From contig NZ_UGJJ01000002.1 of assembly GCF_900451175.1 (NCBI RefSeq), positions 631,409 to 695,408 of the forward strand: a DNA stretch of 64,000 nucleotides. The letters run 5' to 3'. The position numbers and the translations under genes were made by a program. Below, piece by piece: positions 27,227 to 35,245 of this stretch (within the stretch, counting starts at the first letter, position 1; each line of letters starts with the position of its first letter). This DNA comes from Kingella potus (GTDB lineage Bacteria > Pseudomonadota > Gammaproteobacteria > Burkholderiales > Neisseriaceae). The notes beneath the pieces were generated by a model. It had not been told where the DNA came from. It saw only the letters and a list, made by a program, of their open reading frames with translations, and did not search any database.

Positions 27227-27250
27227 GTGATTCACAACGACGGAGCAATT

Positions 27251-28198
27251 ATGAATATACGCCCACCAGTTTCACTACTCTTGTCTGCCGCCCTCTTGGC
27301 CGCCTGCGGCGCACAGGAGCAAGATGCGGAAAGCGGACAATCCGAGGCTCCGGTCGCCGCGTATGCTCTGCCTGCGGCGGAAAAAGGCGGGCAGGAAAGT
27401 TCCGCCCGCGCCGACAGCATCATATTGTCGCAGAAGCCGGAAGGGCGGCAGATGGTGGTGGAAGCCGATATATCGTTTAAAACGAAAGACAGCCGCCAAA
27501 CCTTGTCCGAATTGGAAAAGCTGGCTCTGAAATACGGCGGTTTCGTCGAAAAAAGCCGTATCGAAGCCGAAACCGAAAGCGAGCGCACCTATCCGCAGCA
27601 GGACGGTACGCTGCTGGTTGTCCGCCGCTACGGGCAATACGGCAGCATGACGGTGCGTCTGCCGAAAGAAAAAACAGCGGATTTTCTGCGCGACATACAG
27701 CCGTTTGTCGTATTTCTTGAAAACCAGTCATTTGCCGCCGCCGATGTCGCGCTAGACATACGCCGTCAGGCATTGGAAGCGGCGCGGCAGCACAGTTTGG
27801 CCGAACGCCTGCAACAAGCCGCTTCGTCTGCTGAAAAAAGCAGCAAAAGCGGTACTGCCGAAGTGCTGGTCAGACAGTCCGAAGCACGCGCAGAAGCGGA
27901 ATATGCCCGATTGCAGCAGGCATATTGGCAGGACAAAGTGGCTTTCGCCACCCTCAACCTGCGGTTTTTCCAACCGGAATCCGTGTTCCGCTACACCCGT
28001 CCCGACAGCGATGCCGAGGCGCGGCAGTATGCGCCCTCGTTTTGGCAGTCGGCGGGCGTGATGTTGAAGCAGGGCTGGGCGGGATTCGTGCGGCTGTCCC
28101 TTTTGCTGGCCGCGCTGTGGCCGCTGTGGCTGTTTTCAGCCCTGTTCGTAGTCTTCTGGCGCATTGTCCGCAAACGCAGCATCAGAAAGAAAGTATGA
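27251..28198 (+). CDS. DUF4349-type lipoprotein
   Basis: 315 residues. Lipobox LLAAC with the cysteine at residue 19, a beta-rich domain with the DUF4349 pattern (VVEADISFKTKDSRQTLSELEKLALKYGGFVEKS), a long coiled coil (about 170-240) and one membrane segment near the C terminus (LLLAALWPLWLFSALFVVFW). The family role is unknown. Its stop overlaps the rsmD start (ATGA), so the two genes are cotranscribed. Confidence 0.85.
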   Translation: MNIRPPVSLLLSAALLAACGAQEQDAESGQSEAPVAAYALPAAEKGGQESSARADSIILSQKPEGRQMVVEADISFKTKDSRQTLSELEKLALKYGGFVEKSRIEAETESERTYPQQDGTLLVVRRYGQYGSMTVRLPKEKTADFLRDIQPFVVFLENQSFAAADVALDIRRQALEAARQHSLAERLQQAASSAEKSSKSGTAEVLVRQSEARAEAEYARLQQAYWQDKVAFATLNLRFFQPESVFRYTRPDSDAEARQYAPSFWQSAGVMLKQGWAGFVRLSLLLAALWPLWLFSALFVVFWRIVRKRSIRKKV

Positions 28199-28764
28199 GT
28201 CATCCCAAACACCAAAACCAAGTCCGCATCATCGGCGGCACGCACAGGGGGCGGAAAATTACCTTCGCCGTTTCAGACGGCCTGCGTCCCACTCCCGACA
28301 GCGTGCGCGAAAAACTGTTCAACTGGCTGGGTCAGGACATGACGGGGCAAACCGTACTCGACCTGTTTGCCGGAAGCGGCGCACTCGGTTTTGAAGCGGC
28401 CTCGCGCGGTGCGGGGAAAATCGTCATGATTGAAGCGGACAGGCAGACCGCACAAAATCTGAACCGGCATAGGGAACAGTTCGGCTGGGACGGCACAGTC
28501 TTCGTCTGCTGCCGTACGGCCGCCGCATTTCTAAACAACACCGCCCAAACCTTTGATACCGTTTTTCTCGATCCGCCGTTTGCATGGCAGGAATGGCCGG
28601 TTTTGTTTGTCGCACTCAAAGGCCGTCTGAAAACCGATGCACGGGTTTATATCGAGGCGGCACGTTTGCCGGAACTGCCGGAGTGGCTCACCGTATTGCG
28701 CGAAGGCAGGGCAGGGCAAAGCAGGCATCTTCTGGCGCGTGTGTCAGCCGGGCTGCCAAATTAA
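28195..28764 (+). CDS. rsmD: 16S rRNA (guanine(966)-N(2))-methyltransferase
   Basis: 189 residues. SAM-dependent N2-methylation of G966 in 16S rRNA. Motifs: RIIGGTHRGRKI, RPTPDSVREKLFNWL, the SAM site LDLFAGSGALGFEAASRG, and the catalytic DPPF near 125. Two DUS lie inside the coding sequence (translated SDGL and GRLKT). Coupled to the upstream lipoprotein gene by a 4-base overlap. Confidence 0.95.
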   Translation: MSHPKHQNQVRIIGGTHRGRKITFAVSDGLRPTPDSVREKLFNWLGQDMTGQTVLDLFAGSGALGFEAASRGAGKIVMIEADRQTAQNLNRHREQFGWDGTVFVCCRTAAAFLNNTAQTFDTVFLDPPFAWQEWPVLFVALKGRLKTDARVYIEAARLPELPEWLTVLREGRAGQSRHLLARVSAGLPN

Positions 28765-28779
28765 TGATAATTATTCATT
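28763..28779 (+). promoter_or_regulatory. Candidate Fur box upstream of the ferredoxin gene
   Basis: AATGATAATTATTCATT is close to the GATAATGATAATCATTATC consensus and almost palindromic. It overlaps the rsmD stop codon and lies about 40 bases upstream of the -10 box TATAAT at 28818-28823, which itself has only a weak -35 region. Confidence 0.45.
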
Positions 28780-28871
28780 AAACGTATAAAAAACAAAAAG
28801 CTAAAATAAAGGCGTGATATAATCCGCGCCCGATAAATTCCAAACACACCCACTTCAAGAAGGATTCAACC

Positions 28872-29123
28872 ATGTCGCTCTTTATTACCGATGAGTGCAT
28901 CAACTGCGACGTTTGCGAACCGGAATGCCCCAACGATGCCATTTCACAAGGCGAAGAAATCTACGAAATCAACCCCAACCTCTGCACGCAATGCGTCGGC
29001 CACTACGACGAACCTCAGTGTCAGCAAGTATGCCCTGTGGACTGTATTCTGATTGACGAAGAGCATCCCGAAACGCATGATGAGCTTTACGCCAAATATA
29101 TACGCATTGTAGAAGAGAAATAA
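28872..29123 (+). CDS. YfhL-type 2[4Fe-4S] ferredoxin
   Basis: 83 residues, a small electron carrier with two 4Fe-4S clusters. First motif CINCDVCEPECP; second motif CTQCVGHYDEPQCQQVCPVDC has the insertion of eight residues typical of the Alvin (YfhL/FdxA-like) group, so the two clusters have different potentials. AAGAAGGA binding site upstream. The partner protein is not known from context. Confidence 0.93.
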   Translation: MSLFITDECINCDVCEPECPNDAISQGEEIYEINPNLCTQCVGHYDEPQCQQVCPVDCILIDEEHPETHDELYAKYIRIVEEK

Positions 29124-29202
29124 AAAATAATTAAAAACTATTGCAAATATATACTTATGCTTGCATTAAAGCTGTTTCTCCAAAATTATTTCAACTTCGC
29201 GC

Positions 29203-29231
29203 TTGACGATGTTGGCAACGGTTGGTACTAT
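29203..29231 (+). promoter_or_regulatory. Promoter of the tRNA-tuf operon
   Basis: TTGACG, 17-base spacer, TACTAT, 15 bases upstream of tRNA-Tyr. The spacer is GC-rich, as in stable RNA promoters. Confidence 0.8.
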
Positions 29232-29245
29232 CGCGCTTCTGTTTT

Positions 29246-29329
29246 GGTGGGATTCCCGAGCGGTCAAAGGGGGCAGACTGTAAATCTGTTGCGAGAGCTT
29301 CGAAGGTTCGAATCCTTCTCCCACCACCA
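29246..29329 (+). tRNA. tRNA-Tyr (GTA)
   Basis: Long-variable-arm tRNA. Acceptor GGTGGGA pairs with TCCCACC; anticodon GTA at 29280-29282 in CTGTAAA; T loop GGTTCGAATCC; CCA is encoded. Very similar to E. coli tRNA-Tyr. Confidence 0.97.
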
Positions 29330-29373
29330 TATCTAAAAAAATTGCCGGAACATGGATTCCGGCAGTTGAATAT

Positions 29374-29447
29374 GCGGGTGTAGCTCAATGGTAGAGCAGA
29401 AGCCTTCCAAGCTTACGGTGAGGGTTCGATTCCCTTCACCCGCTCCA
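29374..29447 (+). tRNA. tRNA-Gly (TCC)
   Basis: Acceptor GCGGGTG pairs with CACCCGC; anticodon TCC at 29406-29408; T arm GGGTTCGATTCCC; CCA encoded. Confidence 0.97.
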
Positions 29448-29459
29448 ATAAATTTCCAG

Positions 29460-29534
<75 letters not shown>

Positions 29535-29580
29535 ACTAATTATTTTATTTAATGTTCTAATTTCAGATAGGAAGTTTGCC

Positions 29581-30771
<1,191 letters not shown>

Positions 30772-30778
30772 ATTATAT

Positions 30779-30854
30779 AGGCCAGTAGCTCAATTGGTAG
30801 AGTATCGGTCTCCAAAACCGAGGGTTGGGGGTTCGAAACCCTCCTGGCCTGCCA
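30779..30854 (+). tRNA. tRNA-Trp (CCA)
   Basis: Acceptor AGGCCAG pairs with CTGGCCT; anticodon CCA at 30812-30814 in CTCCAAA; 3' CCA encoded. Placed between tuf and secE as in other proteobacteria. Confidence 0.97.
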
Positions 30855-30857
30855 AAT

Positions 30858-30892
30858 AAAAACTAACCGGCTTGTGTCGGTTAGTTTTTTCT
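30858..30892 (+). terminator. Terminator behind tRNA-Trp
   Basis: AAAACTAACCG and CGGTTAGTTTT around a short loop, followed by TT. It separates the tuf unit from secE-nusG. Confidence 0.85.
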
Positions 30893-30909
30893 ATTGATTG
30901 GTATGAATT

Positions 30910-31341
30910 ATGTCTAAGCAAGATTCTGAGAATAAAGTCGCCACAAGTGTTGTTGTTAGTGATAGATTACAGCAGCAGGTTAAACAAGTGAGAAAATCTG
31001 CCATATCGGTTGCGGTTAGGATGATTTTTATCTTGCTTGTTATAGCTGGTGCAATTTTATTATTGCAATACAGGCCTGATTTGCCGCCTTATTTGCAAAA
31101 TGTGGTAAGTGCTATATCTGCTTTATTGATTATAGTAATTTGTATATGGGGAAATTTTTATCGGTTCATACGTTATGTTCGGGAATCGATAACTGAATTG
31201 AAAAAAGTTGTATGGCCGGAAAAATCCTATGCTGTTAGGATGACTGGATTTGTTTTGGTCTTTGTTACTATACTTGCCGTTTTTATTTATGGCGTGGATA
31301 CCGTGGTTTCTTGGGTATTGTTTGATCTTCTGATGCGATAG
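30910..31341 (+). CDS. secE: Protein translocase subunit SecE
   Basis: 143 residues with three hydrophobic segments (about 35-53, 62-80, 112-140), the long proteobacterial SecE. The conserved cytoplasmic amphipathic motif ESITELKKVVWPEKSYAVRMT is intact. Cotranscribed with nusG, whose start lies 9 bases behind the stop. AT-rich codons. Confidence 0.95.
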   Translation: MSKQDSENKVATSVVVSDRLQQQVKQVRKSAISVAVRMIFILLVIAGAILLLQYRPDLPPYLQNVVSAISALLIIVICIWGNFYRFIRYVRESITELKKVVWPEKSYAVRMTGFVLVFVTILAVFIYGVDTVVSWVLFDLLMR

Positions 31342-31350
31342 GGGGTGTAT

Positions 31351-31884
31351 ATGGCTAAGCAGTGGTATGTTATCCAAGCTTATTCCGGATTTGAAAAAAA
31401 TGTTCAAAAAACTTTGAAAGAGCGTATTGTGCGGGAGGGTATGGAACAGTATTTTGGGGAAATATTGGTTCCTGTCGAGGAAGTAGTTGATATTAAGAAC
31501 GGTCGGCGCACGGTCAGCGAAAGAAAATTTTTTCCGGGGTATGTGCTTATTGAGATGGAAATGTCTGATGATTCTTGGCACTTGGTAAAGAGTACACCTA
31601 GGGTATCTGGCTTTGTTGGAGGAGTTGCTAATCGTCCTTTGCCAATTTCACAAAAAGAGGTTGAGATAATTATGGCTCAAGTTCAGGTTGATGGTGAAAA
31701 ACCCAAACCGAGGGTAGAATTTGAGATTGGGCAGAAAGTGCGCGTAAATGAAGGTCCTTTTGCTGATTTTAACGGCGTTGTAGAAGAAGTTAATTATGAA
31801 CGCAACAAGTTGCGCGTTTCTGTTCAGATTTTCGGCAGGGAGACTCCTGTTGAATTGGAATTTGGGCAGGTTGAAAAAAATTAG
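31351..31884 (+). CDS. nusG: Transcription termination/antitermination factor NusG
   Basis: 177 residues: N-terminal NGN domain that binds RNA polymerase (KQWYVIQAYSGFEKNVQK) and C-terminal KOW domain (VRVNEGPFADFNGVVEEVNYERNKLRVSV). ATG 31351 is the family start. The last base of its TAG stop is also the first base of an inserted IS element. Removing the IS and one copy of its target duplication restores a TAA stop at the same codon. Confidence 0.97.
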   Translation: MAKQWYVIQAYSGFEKNVQKTLKERIVREGMEQYFGEILVPVEEVVDIKNGRRTVSERKFFPGYVLIEMEMSDDSWHLVKSTPRVSGFVGGVANRPLPISQKEVEIIMAQVQVDGEKPKPRVEFEIGQKVRVNEGPFADFNGVVEEVNYERNKLRVSVQIFGRETPVELEFGQVEKN

Positions 31885-32600
31885 GGGCTGTCCTAGATAA
31901 CTCAGGAAATTCCACATAGTTTAGAATTTCCCCATGAGAAAAAGTCGTCTAAGCCAGTACAAGCAAAACAAACTAATTGAACTTTTCGTTGCAGGTGTAA
32001 CCGCCCGCACGGCTGCCCAATTGGCGAACGTCAACAAAAACACCGCAGCCTATTACTTCCACCGTTTACGTCTGCTTATTTACCAAAACAGCCGCCACTT
32101 AGAAATGTTTGACGGCGAAGTAGAAGCAGATGAGAGCTATTTCGGCAGACACTACAAAGGCAAACGCGGTCGCGGAGCTGCTGGCAAAACTGCAGTATTC
32201 GGCTGTTAAAGCACAATGGCAAGGTTTACACCGTTGCCGTACCCAATACGCAAACAGCAACATTACTGCCCATTATCCGAGAACAGGTTAAGCCTGACAG
32301 CATTGTTTACACGGATTGCCATAAGGGCTATGGCGTGTTGGACGTGAGTGAGTTCAATCATTTCCGTATTAACCACAGCACACATTTTGCCCAAAAGCAC
32401 AATCATATTAACGGAATTGAGAACTTTTGGAGTCAGGCAAAACGGCATTTGCGTAAGTTTAACGGCATTCCCAAAGAGCATTTTGAGCTGTATTTGAAAG
32501 AGTGCGAATGGCGTTTTAACAACAGTGAGATAAAAGTTCAAATTTCCATTTTAAAACAATTAGTAAAATCGGATTTGTCCTAGTTATCTAGGACAGCCCC
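31884..32600. mobile_element. IS1595-family (IS1016 group) insertion sequence
   Basis: 717 bases. Perfect 19-base terminal inverted repeats (31884-31902 and 32582-32600, starting GGGGCTGTCC) and a perfect 8-base target duplication AAAAATTA (31876-31883 and 32601-32608). It lies exactly between nusG and the rplK promoter. The transposase is frameshifted, so the copy cannot move by itself. The perfect ends and duplication point to a recent insertion. Confidence 0.95.
31934..32583 (+). pseudogene. IS1016-type transposase with one-base frameshift
   Basis: The first part (MRKSRLSQYKQNKLIELFVAG ... VEADESYFGR ... AGKTAVFG) breaks at about 32204, where TTCGGCTGTTAAAG lacks one base compared with the expected FGLLKHNGKVYTV frame. 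The second part continues in the next frame (NTQTATLLPIIREQVKPDSI ... NHINGIENFWSQAKRHLRKF ... WRFNNSE) to a stop at 32583. The total of 650 bases is one short of a 217-codon gene. DDE-type catalytic acids remain visible in both parts. Confidence 0.9.
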
Positions 32601-32637
32601 AAAAATTAAGTGCTTGGCTGTGCTTTGGTATTGGTGC

Positions 32638-32666
32638 TTGATTTTTAATTTTTAAAAATGTAAAAT
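32638..32666 (+). promoter_or_regulatory. Promoter of rplK-rplA
   Basis: TTGATT, 17-base spacer, TAAAAT, about 65 bases upstream of the rplK start. It lies downstream of the IS, so the insertion left it intact. Confidence 0.75.
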
Positions 32667-32731
32667 GACAAGTTCGTCAATTGGGGAGCAGGATTTATTC
32701 TGCGTTTTACCCGTTTTTTAGGAGCTTTTCA

Positions 32732-33163
32732 GTGGCAAAAAAAATAGTCGGCTATATTAAACTGCAGATTCCTGCAGGCAAGGCCAATCCTTCTCCTCCT
32801 GTTGGTCCTGCTTTGGGTCAGCGGGGTTTGAATATTATGGAGTTTTGTAAAGCATTTAATGCTGCGACTCAGGGTGTAGAGCCGGGTTTGCCTATTCCGG
32901 TTGTTATTACTGCGTTTGCAGATAAGTCCTTTACTTTTATTATGAAAACCCCGCCAGCATCCATTTTGCTAAAAAAGGCGGCTGGTTTGCAAAAGGGAAG
33001 TTCCAATCCTTTAACTAATAAAGTAGGGAAGCTGACAAGAGTGCAGTTGGAAGAGATTGCTAAGACTAAAGAGCCGGATTTGACTGCTGCTGATTTGGAT
33101 GCAGCAGTGCGGACTATTGCTGGTTCTGCTCGCTCAATGGGCTTGGATGTGGAGGGCGTATAA
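32732..33163 (+). CDS. rplK: 50S ribosomal protein L11
   Basis: 143 residues; forms the GTPase-associated centre with 23S rRNA and is needed for RelA activation. The start is GTG 32732 (AKKIVGYIKLQIPAGKANP), seven bases behind TAGGAG. The open frame extends upstream but without similarity. PPVGPALGQRGLNIMEFCKAFN is canonical. One base before rplA. Confidence 0.96.
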   Translation: MAKKIVGYIKLQIPAGKANPSPPVGPALGQRGLNIMEFCKAFNAATQGVEPGLPIPVVITAFADKSFTFIMKTPPASILLKKAAGLQKGSSNPLTNKVGKLTRVQLEEIAKTKEPDLTAADLDAAVRTIAGSARSMGLDVEGV

Positions 33164-33859
33164 ATGGCTAAGGTATCTAAACGATTAAAAGCTCTGCGTT
33201 CTTCTGTTGAGGCTAATAAACTGTATGCGGTTGATGAGGCGATTGCATTGGTAAAAAAAGCGGCTACGGCTAAATTTGATGAGTCCGTAGATGTTGCTTT
33301 TAACTTAGGTGTTGATCCTCGTAAATCCGATCAGGTTATTCGTGGTTCTGTTGTTTTGCCGAAAGGTACAGGTAAAACCACTCGTGTGGCTGTTTTTGCT
33401 CAGGGTGCAAATGCTGAGGCTGCGAAAGCTGCCGGTGCCGATATTGTCGGCTTTGAGGATTTGGCAGCGGAAATCAAAGGTGGTAATTTAAACTTTGATG
33501 TAGTTATTGCATCTCCTGATGCGATGCGTATCGTTGGTCAGTTGGGTACGATTTTAGGTCCGCGAGGATTGATGCCTAATCCGAAAGTGGGTACGGTTAC
33601 CCCGAATGTTGCTGAGGCTGTAAAAAATGCAAAAGCCGGTCAAGTGCAATATCGTACAGACAAAGCAGGTATTGTTCATGCGACTATCGGGCGTGCTTCA
33701 TTTGAAGAGGCAGCATTGAAAGAGAATTTCAATGCGTTGTTGGATGCTATTTTGAAGGCTAAGCCTGCTGCTGCAAAAGGCCAGTATCTGAAGAAGGTTG
33801 CTGTGTCCAGTACCATGGGGCTTGGTGTTCGTGTTGATACTTCAAGTATCAACAATTAA
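33164..33859 (+). CDS. rplA: 50S ribosomal protein L1
   Basis: 231 residues; forms the L1 stalk and in E. coli represses the rplK-rplA mRNA. Typical segments: FNLGVDPRKSDQVIRGSVVLPKGTGK and GPRGLMPNPKVGTVTPNV. It starts immediately behind the rplK stop codon. Confidence 0.97.
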   Translation: MAKVSKRLKALRSSVEANKLYAVDEAIALVKKAATAKFDESVDVAFNLGVDPRKSDQVIRGSVVLPKGTGKTTRVAVFAQGANAEAAKAAGADIVGFEDLAAEIKGGNLNFDVVIASPDAMRIVGQLGTILGPRGLMPNPKVGTVTPNVAEAVKNAKAGQVQYRTDKAGIVHATIGRASFEEAALKENFNALLDAILKAKPAAAKGQYLKKVAVSSTMGLGVRVDTSSINN

Positions 33860-33865
33860 TAAAAT

Positions 33866-34095
33866 AGAAAATTTCGGGTGGCCTGGCATTTTAGCTTAGA
33901 CTGCTCGGATTTGGGCTGCTTAGATTGAAGATTAAGTAGATGTCCAAGACCGTAGGGATCATGTGATTTAATTGTAACAACCCTACGCAGACGGTAGTCC
34001 TGAAACGTATTACGAGCTTACTTGTAAAATGTCTTTTTAGGTTGCCGAGCTGGTGGAGTACCGTTTCGGTATTCTTTTGATAAACAGTGGGAGGT
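33866..34095 (+). promoter_or_regulatory. Ribosomal protein L10 leader region
   Basis: The 240 bases between rplA and rplJ hold no gene. They contain complementary segments (for example GACCGTAGGG near 33950 against CCCTACGCAGACGGT near 33983) and sit where the L10 leader lies in proteobacteria, to which the L10-(L7/L12)4 complex binds to repress rplJ-rplL. The exact fold was not computed. Confidence 0.6.
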
Positions 34096-34100
34096 AGACC

Positions 34101-34601
34101 TTGAGTCTTAATATTGAAACCAAGAAAGCGACTGTTGAGGAGATTGGTGCGGCAATTGCCAATGCACAAACCCTCGTGGTTGCAGAGTATCGCGGTATCA
34201 GTGTTGCCAGCATGACCGAGCTGCGTGCGAATGCGCGTAAAGAAGGCGTATATTTGCGTGTTCTGAAAAATACTTTGGCCCGTCGTGCGGTGGAAGGTAC
34301 TTCGTTTGCCGGATTGGCGGATAGTATGATTGGTCCGTTGGTTTATGCTGCATCTGAAGACGCTGTCGCTGCTGCAAAAGTGCTGCATCAATTCGCGAAA
34401 AAAGATGACAAAATTGTTATTAAAGCCGGTGCTTATAACGGTGAGGTAATGGGTGCTGCTCAGGTAGCTGAGTTGGCTTCTATCCCGAGTCGTGAAGAGC
34501 TGTTGTCCAAGCTGTTGTTCGTTATGCAGGCTCCGTTGTCTGGTTTCGCACGTGGGTTGGCTGCGTTGGCGGAGAAAAAAGCAGGCGAAGAAGCCGCTTA
34601 A
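34101..34601 (+). CDS. rplJ: 50S ribosomal protein L10
   Basis: 166 residues; the base of the L7/L12 stalk. It uses a TTG start at 34101 behind GGGAGG; no ATG exists nearby that keeps the conserved N terminus SLNIETKK. Motifs VVAEYRGISVASMTELRANAR and LRVLKNTLARRAV are typical. A rare start codon fits tight autogenous control. Confidence 0.96.
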   Translation: MSLNIETKKATVEEIGAAIANAQTLVVAEYRGISVASMTELRANARKEGVYLRVLKNTLARRAVEGTSFAGLADSMIGPLVYAASEDAVAAAKVLHQFAKKDDKIVIKAGAYNGEVMGAAQVAELASIPSREELLSKLLFVMQAPLSGFARGLAALAEKKAGEEAA

Positions 34602-34659
34602 TCAATTTTGTTTCATTTGAAACTTTATCTTTAAATACAATTATTGGAGTTTGAATAGC

Positions 34660-35031
34660 ATGGCTATCACTAAAGAAGACATTTTGGAATTAGTTGGTTC
34701 TTTGACCGTAATGGAATTGAACGATTTGGTTAAAGCATTTGAAGAAAAATTCGGTGTATCTGCGGCAGCAGTTGCTGTTGCTGCTGGTCCGGCTGCTGCT
34801 GGTGCTGCTGCAGAAGAGAAAACCGAATTTGATGTTATCTTGGCTTCTGCCGGAGATCAGAAAGTTGGCGTAATTAAAGTTGTCCGTGCCGTTACCGGTT
34901 TGGGCTTGAAAGAGGCTAAAGATTTGGTTGACGGAGCACCGAAGGCTATTAAAGAAGGTGTATCTAAAGCCGAGGCGGAAGATATTCAGAAACAGCTGGA
35001 AGAAGCTGGCGCAAAAGTCGAAATCAAATAA
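34660..35031 (+). CDS. rplL: 50S ribosomal protein L7/L12
   Basis: 123 residues; the multicopy stalk protein that recruits translational GTPases. N-terminal dimerisation helix, Ala-rich hinge, C-terminal domain EKTEFDVILASAGDQKVGVIKVVR...GLGLKEAKDLVDGAPK. ATG 34660 is the family start. Confidence 0.97.
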   Translation: MAITKEDILELVGSLTVMELNDLVKAFEEKFGVSAAAVAVAAGPAAAGAAAEEKTEFDVILASAGDQKVGVIKVVRAVTGLGLKEAKDLVDGAPKAIKEGVSKAEAEDIQKQLEEAGAKVEIK

Positions 35032-35041
35032 GTTTTACCTG

Positions 35042-35076
35042 TATAAGGCTGGCAGCTTGGCTGCCAGCCTTATTGC
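35042..35076 (+). terminator. Hairpin between rplL and rpoB
   Basis: TAAGGCTGGCAGC / GCTGCCAGCCTTA with a four-base loop and a short T-run. In E. coli a partial terminator lies at this place and sets the ratio of L7/L12 to beta; the same role is likely here. Confidence 0.75.
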
Positions 35077-35103
35077 ATCTGTTATTTTTTAATATCGAAG
35101 TTT

Positions 35104-35145
35104 ACTTATTTTTTCATTTCTAATTTATTCAATTAAAAAATAAGT
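35104..35145 (+). promoter_or_regulatory. AT-rich inverted repeat upstream of rpoB
   Basis: Perfect 11-base arms ACTTATTTTTT and AAAAAATAAGT separated by 20 bases, in the 214-base gap between rplL and rpoB. It may be an mRNA processing site or a second attenuator. A GGGGGTGTATATCCCC hairpin and one DUS follow before the rpoB start. Confidence 0.45.
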
Positions 35146-35245
35146 GAATTTGGTAGGTTTTGAAGGGGGTGTATATCCCCTGATGTTTCAGACGGCCTCA
35201 GTATTGGGACGGATTAATTAATCGTTATCTTTGGAGTAGTACGCC

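Larger units (their letters stand above)
26598..27250. other. Gene-free repeat-rich region between topA and the DUF4349 gene
   Basis: About 650 bases. It holds inverted DUS pairs at 26804-26867, 26915-26956 and 27187-27226 and a REP-like palindrome remnant near 26738-26765 (GGCACCGCCACGCACGCGG). Between 26990 and 27090 one frame reads CAAC...HFC...GKTFDKGFY, like a broken zinc-ribbon protein, but no intact gene is present. Confidence 0.6.

Noticed and set aside
31934..32583. Programmed frameshift in the IS transposase
   Set aside because: No slippery A or T run at the break and this IS group normally has one continuous gene.
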